Assembly (NCBI GenBank): GCA_030267965.1
Contig: BRYA01000440.1
Span: 1-14,853 of the forward strand
Source: Triparma columacea
Lineage: Eukaryota > Sar > Bolidophyceae > Parmales > Triparmaceae
Direction of reading: 5' to 3'
DNA: 14,853 nucleotides
A program made the position numbers and the translations under genes. Below, piece by piece: positions 1 to 8,924 of this stretch. How positions within the stretch are numbered: the first letter of the stretch is position 1; each line of letters opens with the position of its first letter. A model generated the notes under the pieces. The model saw only the letters and a list, made by a program, of their open reading frames with translations. It ran no database searches and was not told the origin of the DNA.

Positions 1-499
1 GTCCTCATGTGACATTTCAGATGCTGCAGAGGAAACGACAAAGAGAGAAAAGTGAGCAAAAGTGGCAAACTTCATCTTGTCCTCCGACACATCTCCCGCC
101 CTCAACTGAAGTATGAAAATGTTCTTTTACTCCTCGAGCGCCCGACGCTTACTCACCTCGTCTGGTGTCCCCGTGATCATTTTCAGAGTCTACGGGTGTT
201 GGCGATTATGATGTTTTTTTGAGATTTTTGATAACAATTCAACACGCTCCTCAACCATCTCTCCTTTGTTCACTGATACATATGATTCGCGCTCTTCCAA
301 CTTCACCCACGACGCGAAACTCACCTTGTTCGGCGTCTCCATGAGGCCTGTCAACACCCGATGTTGAGATACTTGTCCTGTCACGGCCTATATTAGGTTC
401 GTAGAGGCGATTCTCAGACACCGAGGCACTGACTTGTGACATATTAGTCTCTTCTACGCCCTCTTCGGTCCACCCTCGGGGTTCATTCTCCACGTCCAT
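1..499 (-). CDS. Partial hypothetical protein, 3' part lost at left window edge
   Basis: I do not recognise the family. Three exons can be joined on the minus strand: 499..325, 189..157 and 23..1. Both introns (324..190 and 156..24) begin GTGAGT and end TAG or CAG, and both interrupt codons in phase 1, so the frame stays open to the window edge. The middle exon is only 33 nt. The product is very hydrophilic and rich in Glu, Asp, Ser and Arg, for example the spliced stretch DAEQDSENDHGDTRRASEM, and has no visible domain. The ATG at 499 is the first Met in the open frame, which stays open upstream to a TGA at 655-653; the true 5' end may lie in an upstream exon. A GTAAGT donor on the same strand at about 946 hints at one, but I could not link it in frame. 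The phase agreement of two introns is the main support. Confidence 0.4.
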
Positions 500-1101
500 G
501 TGCGGTTGCTCAACTCGTGTTGTATCTTGGAATCTGAGCGGTGGGTGTACGGATCGGTGAAGGTTAGAAGAATGTATGCGCTTGAAATTTCGAAAGTCAA
601 TACGAAAAGGACAGGCCCGGCGTTGAGACAACCATTGGGACGTTCGACCAACTCAAAATTGGGGCAGAGTGTCGGAGTGTAGAGACCATGGGATATCTCT
701 CGGCTCCCTGGTCATTTTGGTGACATCTTGTGACCGCCCCGTCATCCCCTGTAGTTAGATCCCGGAAATCTTGAAGTAAATCGACGTTGACGCCCAACAG
801 GAGATGTCAGATCCTGGTTGTGAAATCCAACATCGGGAGCTGAGGATCATGAGGAAAATTGTTTGGGACTCTCGCCCATTCTCTCCCATTTTTTGCGCTA
901 CTATCACCGTCAAGCCCATCTCTCGTACATGAATCGAGCTACTTACCCAAGGAAGCTCCGCGTGAGGTAAAAGTCCTATTTTTTTTTCTGCATGACCCCC
1001 CAATACAGTTGGATGTTCTAATTTTCGAGTAATACTCTCTCTCTCTATCTATCTATCTATCTATCCATCTATCTGTCTATCTCTCCGCACATATTTACCG
1101 A
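500..1101. promoter_or_regulatory. Divergent intergenic region upstream of the rhodanese gene
   Basis: This stretch separates the minus-strand partial gene from the plus-strand rhodanese gene. No long coding frame with a recognisable protein is visible on either strand. It may hold an upstream exon of the left gene, because a good minus-strand donor (GTAAGT) sits near 946. The part next to the rhodanese start is a pyrimidine-rich microsatellite. No TATA box or known regulatory motif could be assigned. The promoter role is inferred from position only. Confidence 0.3.
1035..1084 (+). repeat. CT / CTAT microsatellite
   Basis: A CT dinucleotide run passes into imperfect tandem copies of the tetranucleotide CTAT (with single-base variants CCAT and CTGT), ending about 17 bases before the rhodanese start codon. 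It probably lies in the 5' UTR or core promoter and is length-variable by nature. Confidence 0.85.
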
Positions 1102-2227
1102 ATGATGCCGCCAACCGCCGATACCACCACCCCTTCCTCTTCCCAGTCCACCCTCCCCCCCTTCTCGTCCCACACTTCCTCCTCATCAAATTCCACCACT
1201 GTAGATGTGCCGTCTCTTTGTTTGCCAGTCAACGAATTATTGGATGATTCTCCTCCCTCGCCACCACAAAAGGGGCAGACAAGTAATTTAACCAACCGAG
1301 AGATTAGGATGAGGAAGGCTGCAGAGCGGGCAGCAGAAGAGAAAGGGAGGTAAGGACGCGTGCGTCGAACGACCTGTGATCGGACCGCTTGACTTTGTAA
1401 GGTTTCGCTCCTTCTCTTGATGTTAATCCCTCACCGTGCCCACTCCCCTCCTCAGCACCACAAACGCCCCTAAGCACCCTCCTTCAAAGCATCCTCCTCC
1501 TTCAAACTGCCCGAACCCTGTGTACAACATGCAGGATCTGGAGCGTATTTCGGAGCTTAATCAATCTATTTCTTCCATATCCCCCTCCGCAGCTCTCTCC
1601 CTCTTCAAGTCGACAAACACTTACAACAAACGGACCTTGGAGCATGTAGAGGCTACCTATATAATAGACGTGAGGATGCAGGCAGAACTCCAGTTTCACA
1701 CCATCAAGGGCAGGGCATTCACTCTTATTAGGGGGGCTATCCCTTTCCCTCTCCACCTTATTGAGAAGCTTGGGAAGGGTGGGGGACACGTCCCTCCCTC
1801 CGATGTTATACCTCAATTACCGGAGCCTATGTGTGACGATAGTGACTGTATGCGGAAGACACTGCTGGTATCTTGCACTGATGGAAAGAGGAGGTAAGAT
1901 TACCGTGCAGTGGTCCTGTTGCTAGCTCCACATGCAACCTATTTGCTGCTCACCCCCCGTCATCGACCCCTTTCTTGCAGTTACATTGCTGCGGACATGC
2001 TGCTGAATGGGCTTGGTTTTGCTGATGTTAGAGTCATAAGCGGTGGGGTCAGGTGGGAACTTCCGATGTACCGTCCTCAACCGATGTTATTTTAATCTAC
2101 TTATGAACAAAGAATCCTTACCCTCCTCACCCCTCGTTTCCCTCCCCCCAGAGCTTGGGGCGCCGCAAACTTGCCCCTGATTTCCCATTCCACGATTGAG
2201 ATTTCTTCTGACGAGGATAGCGACTAG
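1102..2227 (+). CDS. Rhodanese-like domain protein (four exons)
   Basis: Exons 1102..1349, 1456..1893, 1981..2052 and 2152..2227 give a 277-residue protein; introns are 106, 87 and 99 bp. Residues 1-115 are low-complexity, rich in Ser, Thr and Pro, with a charged KAAERAAEEKG stretch. The rhodanese fold follows: the entry strand reads YIIDVR (about 151-156), then GRAFTLIRGAIPFPLHLI, and the active-site loop after splicing reads SCTDGKRS with candidate catalytic Cys223 and the usual C-x-x-G-x-R-S spacing. It ends with a GFADVRVISGGVRAW strand-turn and an acidic SSDEDSD tail. Single-domain rhodaneses move sulfane sulfur via a Cys persulfide; substrate and partner cannot be told here. No clear signal peptide is visible, so cytosolic or nuclear location is possible. 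The start is the first of two adjacent ATGs. The first two donors are GTAAG and the third GTGGG, unlike the GTGAG of neighbours. Confidence 0.88.
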
Positions 2228-2373
2228 AAAATATTAATGTTGAACACAAATACACGTTTTGTCAAAAGACTTTCTTGGAGAAATTACATTACAAAGAAGC
2301 GTCACAACGTCCAGTGACGACTGTACAGGATTGTGTGCTCTTCCTACCCTCCTCCCCCCATCTCCTTCTTCTA
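2228..2373. terminator. Tail-to-tail 3' region between rhodanese and CH/EF-hand genes
   Basis: The 146-bp gap between two convergent stop codons must carry both 3' ends unless the transcripts overlap. No canonical AATAAA is seen on either strand; an AT-rich block (about 2226-2240) and two TGTAA motifs on the minus strand (within 2287-2296) are the only polyadenylation-like signals. Assignment is positional. Confidence 0.35.
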
Positions 2374-5300
2374 TCAAAGCTCTGGTGAAGGGCTTGGCTG
2401 AATCTTGGCCCTGTTTGTGTTTATTGCCACCCCGCTCAACCTTTGCGTTGGGTCCCTCGGCGTCTTGAGCACGTGGAGGACCGGGATCCCGGCCACGAAT
2501 GGTCCCCCTGCCTGCGCATACCTTTGCCCCGGCGCGATCCCTCCTGCTGGCCCTCCCCCGTATGCGTCAAAGGATGAGAACCCAGGGTACGCCAAGGCGT
2601 AATTTTGCTGGAACATCGACATGGGGGGGGGCATTTGGGGCTGCATGACGGGTTGTTCTTGCCCCTGCACCTGCACTTGCACCTGTTCTCCCTGCTCTTG
2701 CCCCAATTGCCCCTGTCCCTGCATCTGCATCTGCATCTGCATCTGCTGGTTGAAGCCCCCCTTCTGCTGCGGCGGCCACTGCTGGGGCTGACTTGAGGTG
2801 GTGGATGATACAGCGCTCTGCTGGCTCTGCTGCCTCTCTTGCCCATAGAATAGTTGTGGCTGCTGGTACATCATTTGCTGGTGGTGATAGCTGTCCATCG
2901 GCATTTGCATTCCATAGCCTCCCTGCCCCCCCCCATAAAATCCTCCTTGTTGTTGGAGTTGGATCTCTTGCTGCTGAACCGCTTCCTGGTTTTGCTGTTT
3001 GATGAGTTCTAAATCCATGCCTATGGCATCGACAAATTCGCCGATCTTCTGCTGCTGCTGCGGCAAGCTCCCTCCTCCTCCTCCCAGGGCCGCAGATATC
3101 GAACCTAAGTTTGTGTGGCCACTGGATAAGCTCTCTCCTTCCTCAATAATGGTTGAAGGGTTGTGCAACATTTCGTGGTTGTTGGCATTCTGCATATTTT
3201 GCATATAATGGTACTGTTGCTCTCTCTCAAAGTGCTGTAACCCCTCGTACGGCTGCTCTCCTACTATGTACTGCTGGCCTCCGACCCCGTACTGCTGACC
3301 TTCCCCCCCGTATTGCTGCTCGCCCTCGACCCCGTATTGCTGTTGGCCCTCCCCAACGAATTTCTGTCCCCCCTTGTATTCTTGAACGCTCTCCACGACC
3401 TCGGAGTTGTCCTTTCCTACTGCAAGCTCCTCTTTCTCCTTCTTCGCTTCTTTATTCTTGACAGAACCCCCCCTCTTGATGATCCGCCCCTTCTTTGGTG
3501 GTTTTTTGAGGACGACCTCTACCTTCGACTCCTTTATATTCTTCCCCCTTGGGCTCGTCATTGCCTTGGACGGCTTGGGCTCGGCCGGCTTTGTAGGCAC
3601 ATTCTTTCCTCCCCTCTTCTCATCTTCCTCCTTTGCCATCTTCTTATTCTCTCCGGGGTTTCTACCTTTCAAAGCCTTGTCTGCAGCTTTCGACCTCATC
3701 GCGCCCGTTGCCCCACTTCGCTTCTTGTTGGAAGAAGCGATCTCGCTTTCCTCCTTTTTGTTGGCGTGCATTGCTGCTGCCTTGCCGTTTCGTATTTTTT
3801 CTTTTCCAACGTCGTTTCCAGCTGCCTTCTTAGTGGCTGTCGCCTTAGCCTTTTTCACAGCATCGGCCGCAGTATTGATCGCAGCTTTACCCGCTGCCTT
3901 CGGCGAGGCCTTTTCCGCAGCCTTTCCTTTCCCCACTTCCTTCCCGCCGTGAAAGCTTGGCTCGCCAAGCTTTTTCCCCTTCCTCTTAGGCGACTCTGGC
4001 ATGAAGCCTTCAGCCACCAGCTTACTGATTCTCCTATCCCCATGACCGGGGATGTTGTCCTTTCTCGTAAGCACTGGAAGCGGTGCTATCTCGGGAGGGC
4101 CCTCCTTCCCAGCCAAGGTCCTTAGCGTCCTCCTCCTTTGTTGGTTCTTTTGGTTCCTCGCTTGAACCGCCCTTATCTCCTCTGGAGTCAGTTCGGGTTT
4201 TGAGGCTGGTTGCGGTGAAGATCTGCCCCGCGGACTTGGGGACCTGTTGCGCCCTCTTCCTATGCCATTCTTTTTCTCCTTGGGGGAAGTCTTCCCCTTC
4301 CCGCCTTTCTTCGGGGAGGGCGACCTTGATCTCGACTCTCCTGCCTTGCCGCCCACCTTGCGCTTTGCTGCTAGTGCTGCTTTCTTTCGTTTCACCTTTT
4401 CGGCCTTCTCCTCAAGCAACGCAGCTTTGCCCTTTGTCAGGTCCTTCCCCATGGACTTCTCCCTCTCCCTCTTCTTCTTCTCGTCGTCGAGCGCCCCGCT
4501 CTTCTTCGCCTTCTGCGCCTCCCGGCTAAAGGTTGCAAACTCTTGCAGTGTCACTGCCTTGCTCTTGTCCTTATCAATGAATTGGAATATCGACTGCAAA
4601 TTTTCGGTCGACACTTTCTTTTTGCTGATTTTCAGGTCCTTTCTGATGACCTTCACAAACTCCTCAAGGTCGATGTCCTTGGTCATGTCCATGTCGAAGA
4701 CGTTGAAAATCTTTGATACATTCACGTGAACCTTCCCGCTCATGCTTGATGACTTGGGGGTCATGCCGGGCATCTTCTGGATTGCTTCCGTGAGCTTCTC
4801 TAAAAGGTCGAGCGTTAGTCTGTACCCCATGAACGTGTGCATTTCGTCTAATCTTGCCTGCTCGGCTGCTGACAGCTGTACTGGTTTTTCTTTGGTTGCT
4901 GCTGACTTCCTTTTCTCTCCACTATCCATAGCTGCTTTCCCCTCCTTCAGGTTAGCAAACAAGGCCGCATCATTCGCCTGAGGGTTGCGCAAGGGCAGCT
5001 TCCCCGCCCCTTGACCCCAGCTTGACAAATTTGGTACGAGCTCGCACTTGAAGAGGAACCTGTAAACGTCAAGGAGGACGTGAATTCCCGAGTCGTTGCC
5101 TTTGATTCCGACAGTCGGGTCACAGAGGGCATTGATGTCTCTTTGTTTCAGTACTTCTCCGAACTCGGAGTATTTGCGAAAGAACCTGCGGGAGGTTAGA
5201 TGAGGTAAGGTGAAGTGAGCTTAGGTGATGGAGAGGAGACGACAGGCAGGATGCGGACAGGCAGACAAGCAAAAACTCGCACAAATTGAAACTCACTTTT

Positions 5301-5981
5301 GAAGCTGCTTCCAGTTGTCTTGCTTCGCCTTAGCATGAATTGCAAGGTCGAAGCTGTGCGTCGAAATTTGGGCCGGAAAGAAGCGGCTCAGAATTTCAGC
5401 CACAACATAGCCATTTGCGAGGTCATTCCTTATCCTTTCGGGCCTGAAACGCCTCAGTTTCATCCTCTTCAGCCACACAAATAGGTTCCTCGTCACGGGA
5501 TTTTGCTTCGTCATTTCATACAACCTCTCAGCGTCTGATATTCCTGTCGCCAATTCATCTTCTGAGTGCTTTATCCTCTTGTTGAAGAAAGCGCCTTCCT
5601 TCTGCTTCGGCTTCTTCTCTGGCGCTTTGTTGGGTTTATTCTGGTCGTTCTCAGCATTCTTTTCTCCCTCTGATTCCTTGTCTGCAATATTGCCCTCCTC
5701 CTTCTCCTCCTCCTCGTTACCCCTCCCTTGTTCCTCCAACTGCCCGACAGCGTAGTTTGCGCCCTCCATCATGTCGTTCAGGCCCTGTATCTGAATTGAA
5801 TCTATATTTAAGAGTGCTGTGGACTGCGGGATTTCGCCCATCATGGCCAAGAGGCTAGGACTGAGTGGCAGTTTCGAGGAGGGGGGGGGATGAACTTGGT
5901 TAGAGAATGGTGAGAGTACCCGCGAACCTCCTCCTGAAATAAGACTCACTCTAATTCGTCGTCGTCGTACTGGTCGCTCAT
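2374..5981 (-). CDS. SPATA4/SPEF1-type CH domain + EF-hand protein with Lys/Ala-rich and Gln-rich tail
   Basis: Exons 5981..5950, 5860..5297 and 5185..2374 join in phase (introns 89 and 111 bp, both GTGAGT donors) to 1135 residues. Acidic residues 1-125 lead into a calponin-homology-like domain of the SPATA4/SPEF1 (CLAMP) type at about 132-248: IRNDLANGYVVAEILSRFFP, then KAKQDNWKQLQKFFRK across the second intron. Two EF-hand loops follow, DMDMTKDIDLEE (363-374) and DKDKSKAVTLQE (403-414). About 426-810 is a highly basic Lys/Ala/Gly/Pro/Ser region, and about 815-1135 is Gln/Gly/Met-rich with tandem repeats. SPEF1-family CH domains bind microtubules in cilia, so a calcium-responsive cytoskeletal or axonemal role is inferred, not shown. 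Exon 1 encodes only MSDQYDDDEL plus two bases; it was chosen because splicing restores an acidic stretch in phase. It is divergent from the acylated EF-hand gene. Confidence 0.85.
2658..2746 (-). repeat. Coding Gln-Met / Gln-Val hexanucleotide repeat
   Basis: Within the Gln-rich C-terminal tail, tandem CAG-ATG and CAG-GTG type dipeptide codons (minus strand) encode alternating QMQMQMQM and QVQVQVQ with GQ units between. The near-identical hexamers suggest growth by slippage, and length is likely to vary between strains. Confidence 0.85.
3243..3355 (-). repeat. Coding tandem repeat of QQYGxxGE-like units
   Basis: Five imperfect copies of a roughly 8-residue unit with core EGQQYG or GQQY (QQQYGVEG, EQQYGGEG, QQYGVGG, QQYIVGE, QPYEG) are encoded in a row. 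Gly/Tyr/Gln repeats of this kind are typical of disordered, self-associating segments; that property is inferred from composition. Confidence 0.8.
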
Positions 5982-6246
5982 TGGATGGGCAACCTGCGCT
6001 AATTTTTACTCTCAACAATTTCCAAGAAAATTGGACAAAAGGTGAACGACTTTTGTTTTATTGACTTTAACTGCTCAAAAGAAAAATTTGAGTCGTGGCC
6101 TTGGGTTTTGGAATTTACGGACAAGTTGAGGTTTGGCTTTATTTCCTTCCAGCTCCCTCCGAAATTGCGTCTTGTTTGACACAGGCATTGTTCCTCTCTG
6201 ATAGTGCGAGAAAGAAGTTGGGAAAGTTGGGAAAAGACTTCCCATC
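5982..6246. promoter_or_regulatory. Compact bidirectional promoter region between two Ca2+-binding protein genes
   Basis: 265 bp separate the two divergent start codons. The middle is AT-rich and holds an inverted repeat with 6-bp arms (CTCAAA at 6074-6079, TTTGAG at 6087-6092). Just before the plus-strand start lies a 9-bp tandem repeat AAGTTGGGA (6215-6232), then GGGAA...TTCCC arms (6229-6243) and a palindrome CCCATCATGGG (6241-6251) that includes the ATG. The regulatory role is inferred from arrangement; no factor can be named. Confidence 0.45.
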
Positions 6247-7269
6247 ATGGGAAACTGCATGGCTAAGATCGACGTCCTCAGCAGCTCGGATAAGAAGAGA
6301 CTTGAAAATGCAAATTTGGACGACTTTGCGGTAATGATGGCCTTCGTGGAGCTGTCCCTGTGCTCCATGAGAGAGATGGAGAGGATGTACGTAGGGTTTG
6401 ATCACATCGGTCCTCCAATTGGCGAAGATTACGGCAAAGTAGCTATTGAAGACATTATGAGGTACATGAAAATTACGCCGAATGCCTTCCTGGAGCAGAT
6501 TTTCACTGCTCCAGTTAAGATGGAGTCGGACTATGAGGAATGGAAAAGGATTGAAGCGGGTGGCAAGAAGAAGACAAGGGAGGAACTTATGGCTGATAGA
6601 TTGAGGCAGGAGAAGATGGGAGCTGCAAAAATTCCCACCCTCACCTTTGCGCAGTTCTGCATGTCAATATACATGTTAACCTTCATAGAAATGCCCTCCC
6701 TTGCCTTTAACATGTACGACACTGACGGGTCTGGAACCTTGGACCTAGAGGAGGTCAAGGGGCTGGTCTACAAAGTGTACGGATCTTCCGGTGCTACGCA
6801 GATTAATGATGATGGGTCTGAAGTTGGTTCGAAGGTTCAACAGGTTCTCGACGGGATGGATGCAGATCATGACGGGGTAATCACCAAGCCTGAGTTCGCA
6901 GCCTTGGTTCACAGGTTTCACTACCTGCTTCTCCCTGCTTTTCAGGTGCAAAATAGGTGCCGAACAAAGATGTTCTCCGGGTACGTGGATTGGAAACGCG
7001 AAGAGCAAAAAACCGAGGCGACAAAGTACACCACTTTGGTTGACATCGTGAAGCGTATAGATAAGATAGCGCAGGAACAGGTTCATTTGGTCAATGGAGA
7101 TATTGAAAAGCTAAAGGAGAAGGTAATGGGGGAATCGTTCAGTCTTAATGACGTCAAGGATGGCGACATGCTCAAGCTTATGGCGCCCATTGATCAGAAA
7201 AGTGTCAAGGAATCGAAAGAGATTGCAGCTCAACACAAGCATAGTGTTGAATCGCGCAAACATCACTGA
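6247..7269 (+). CDS. Dually acylated EF-hand calcium-binding protein
   Basis: One uninterrupted exon encodes 340 residues. The N-terminus MGNCMAK has Gly2 for N-myristoylation and Cys4 for palmitoylation, so membrane anchoring is likely. Two canonical EF-hand loops are seen: DTDGSGTLDLEE (158-169) and DADHDGVITKPE (205-216), about 36 residues apart as in a normal pair. The preceding half is helical and contains FAQFCMSIYMLTF, which may be a degenerate first EF-hand pair. The last 100 residues are charged and coiled-coil-like (LVDIVKRIDKIAQEQVHL) with a basic HKHSVESRKHH end. Lipid-anchored EF-hand proteins include calcineurin-B-like sensors, recoverins and flagellar calflagins; I cannot assign it to one. 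The start is fixed by the MG context, since the next Met (residue 5) would lose both acylation sites. It shares a 265-bp upstream region with the CH/EF-hand gene. Confidence 0.88.
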   Translation: MGNCMAKIDVLSSSDKKRLENANLDDFAVMMAFVELSLCSMREMERMYVGFDHIGPPIGEDYGKVAIEDIMRYMKITPNAFLEQIFTAPVKMESDYEEWKRIEAGGKKKTREELMADRLRQEKMGAAKIPTLTFAQFCMSIYMLTFIEMPSLAFNMYDTDGSGTLDLEEVKGLVYKVYGSSGATQINDDGSEVGSKVQQVLDGMDADHDGVITKPEFAALVHRFHYLLLPAFQVQNRCRTKMFSGYVDWKREEQKTEATKYTTLVDIVKRIDKIAQEQVHLVNGDIEKLKEKVMGESFSLNDVKDGDMLKLMAPIDQKSVKESKEIAAQHKHSVESRKHH

Positions 7270-7372
7270 TAGATGTCGTAAATTGAAGAGTTTACAGGAA
7301 AATGTGGGATTTGTTTAGTGCATTTTGGGGGGGGTTGCCTTCGGTGTGTGTGTGTGTGCGTGTGTACAGAAC
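7270..7372. terminator. Tail-to-tail 3' region with GT microsatellite
   Basis: 103 bp lie between the convergent stops of the EF-hand and Rieske oxygenase genes. It holds an 8-G run (7327-7334) and a GT dinucleotide tract. No AATAAA-type signal is seen on either strand. Confidence 0.35.
7344..7365 (+). repeat. GT dinucleotide microsatellite
   Basis: About ten GT units with one GC interruption lie in the short spacer between two convergent genes. Confidence 0.85.
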
Positions 7373-8924
7373 TTACTTTGCAGTTGCTGCGACACTGCGA
7401 TCTCCAACATTTGACGGAGAAATCTCTCCCTCAATTATCGCAATGGACCGAGAGGAAATCCAGGAAACAAGCAAGCTCAGTGCCGAAACAGCGGTCATCC
7501 GTAGGGGCATCCTCGGACGCAGCAAAATGCCTGTAACGAAGGCAGTGAAGAAGCCCACCTTTTTGGCAAGTTTAAATTTATTCAGCGCCCTCCTACAGCT
7601 CGTGCAGTGTTTGGTGTGCCCGGTCCATGGATCTATTTGGGTTCTGCGCGACAGCTGAGGGAGATCAGCTAGCGGAGCAGGGCCGTATGTGTGAGGCGGA
7701 GCTTGTGCCATTCCGTTGGCCTCCCACCAGGATCGAAAGGTGCGAGTGCCGAGGTCAGAAGTTGTCGGGTAAAGGTAGTTCAACTTGGCGGACTGGCGAC
7801 TGAAACGCTCTGCGTCGTGGAGCCAGGAGTCAGTATTTAGGAAACGGTTTGATGCGGCATGAACCAGCCACGTCGGCACCTTCGAATTTGATAAGGGGGA
7901 TTCAAAGAGCACGCGGCATCTTCCGTGCTGGATGGGAACAGAGAAGATCTTGAGATTCTCTTTCCAAACCCCATCTCGAAGGGTGCGAAAGTGATAATAC
8001 GCCGGCCGCTGGAAACTGACTACCCCCTTTCGAAGCTTCTTTCTGATTTGGTCCTTGAATGACACTTCGCAGTGGGTAAAGTTGTTCGCGATAACCTCCA
8101 TAGCAATAGGAGATCCGTCCGTTCTTGAGCCTTGGAGGGAGTGATGCGCAAAAGGGATATGAGCGGGATCCATGAAGTTCTCAAGGAGGACTGCGAGATG
8201 AGTGTGAATGTTAGAATGAGAAGCGAGTATATTTCTTTAAATAGAATGCCGCAAAGACAATACGCGAACCACAAAGACCTCATCTCCAAAGCATCTCTCA
8301 ATACTCACAATCCCACGAGTACGGCAGTTCGCGCACAAAGTACTTTGTGGAGGCTGATGTATTTTTGAGTACAGGGTACATGTCCTCCGGAAGTATCGAC
8401 TGAGAGAAACTCTCGTTGGTGATGGATTCCGGGAAAAATGCCCAAAGCAGGTCGCCAGTTGTATGGGTTGGCAAAGTTGGGATCGAGAGGGCGCCCTTGG
8501 CTGAATCAGATCGGGAATCCTGATCCATCATCTGCGGGACGTTAGCACAGTCACCGGAAGTCGAAAACTGCCATCCGTGATATGGGCACTCGAGACAGCC
8601 GGAAACCGGATCTACCCTACCTTGGCTCACAGGGGCAAGTCTATGGGGACAAGCATCTTGTTGGACTGTATATTTGCCAGCAGGAGATCGCCACACAGCA
8701 AAATCTTTGTTGAAGATCTTCACTGATGCTGGATTGATATCTGCTAGAGAGGAGGTTGACGCCACAGGGATCCATGCCCCTGTTTTCTCATTCCTTGTTG
8801 CAATTCTCTCGTTCGAATTAGAATATACAATGGTTGCGGATCGAAGGATACATCTTGGTTGGTTTAAGGGATTAACGTTGAATGAAAATACCAAGGGCAA
8901 AAGGGAAAGGAGAAATACGCGCAT
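7373..8924 (-). CDS. Plastid Rieske-type oxygenase, pheophorbide a oxygenase/TIC55/PTC52 family
   Basis: Exons 8924..8309 and 8190..7373 (intron 118 bp, GTGAGT/CAG, phase 1) give 477 residues. Residues 1-15 are a hydrophobic signal segment ending FSFNV, like a bipartite leader for a secondary plastid. The Rieske [2Fe-2S] motif is CPH (92-94) with CPYH (113-116). The splice rebuilds LLENFMDPAHIPFAHH, giving the mononuclear iron site N210-x2-D213-x2-H216-x4-H221. Near the C-terminus HTKHCTSC (397-404) carries the CxxC pair of this family, followed by two membrane segments (about 416-430 and 436-458). The family includes chlorophyll-breakdown oxygenases and protochlorophyllide-associated proteins at plastid membranes; the substrate is not decidable by eye. 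The terminal TAA sits inside a perfect donor-like GTAAGT, so a further 3' exon cannot be fully excluded. Confidence 0.9.

Noticed and set aside
597..1003. Minus-strand frames upstream of the left partial gene (for example 797..597 and 1003..755) as further exons.
   Set aside because: A donor exists near 946 but I found no acceptor that joins the frames in phase to the 499..325 exon, and no protein family is visible.
3313..4125. Long plus-strand open frames opposite the CH/EF-hand gene (up to 270 codons).
   Set aside because: They are Leu/Phe/Ser-rich mirror images of the Lys/Gln/Glu-rich coding strand, have no domain, and the minus strand has clear domains and phase-consistent introns.
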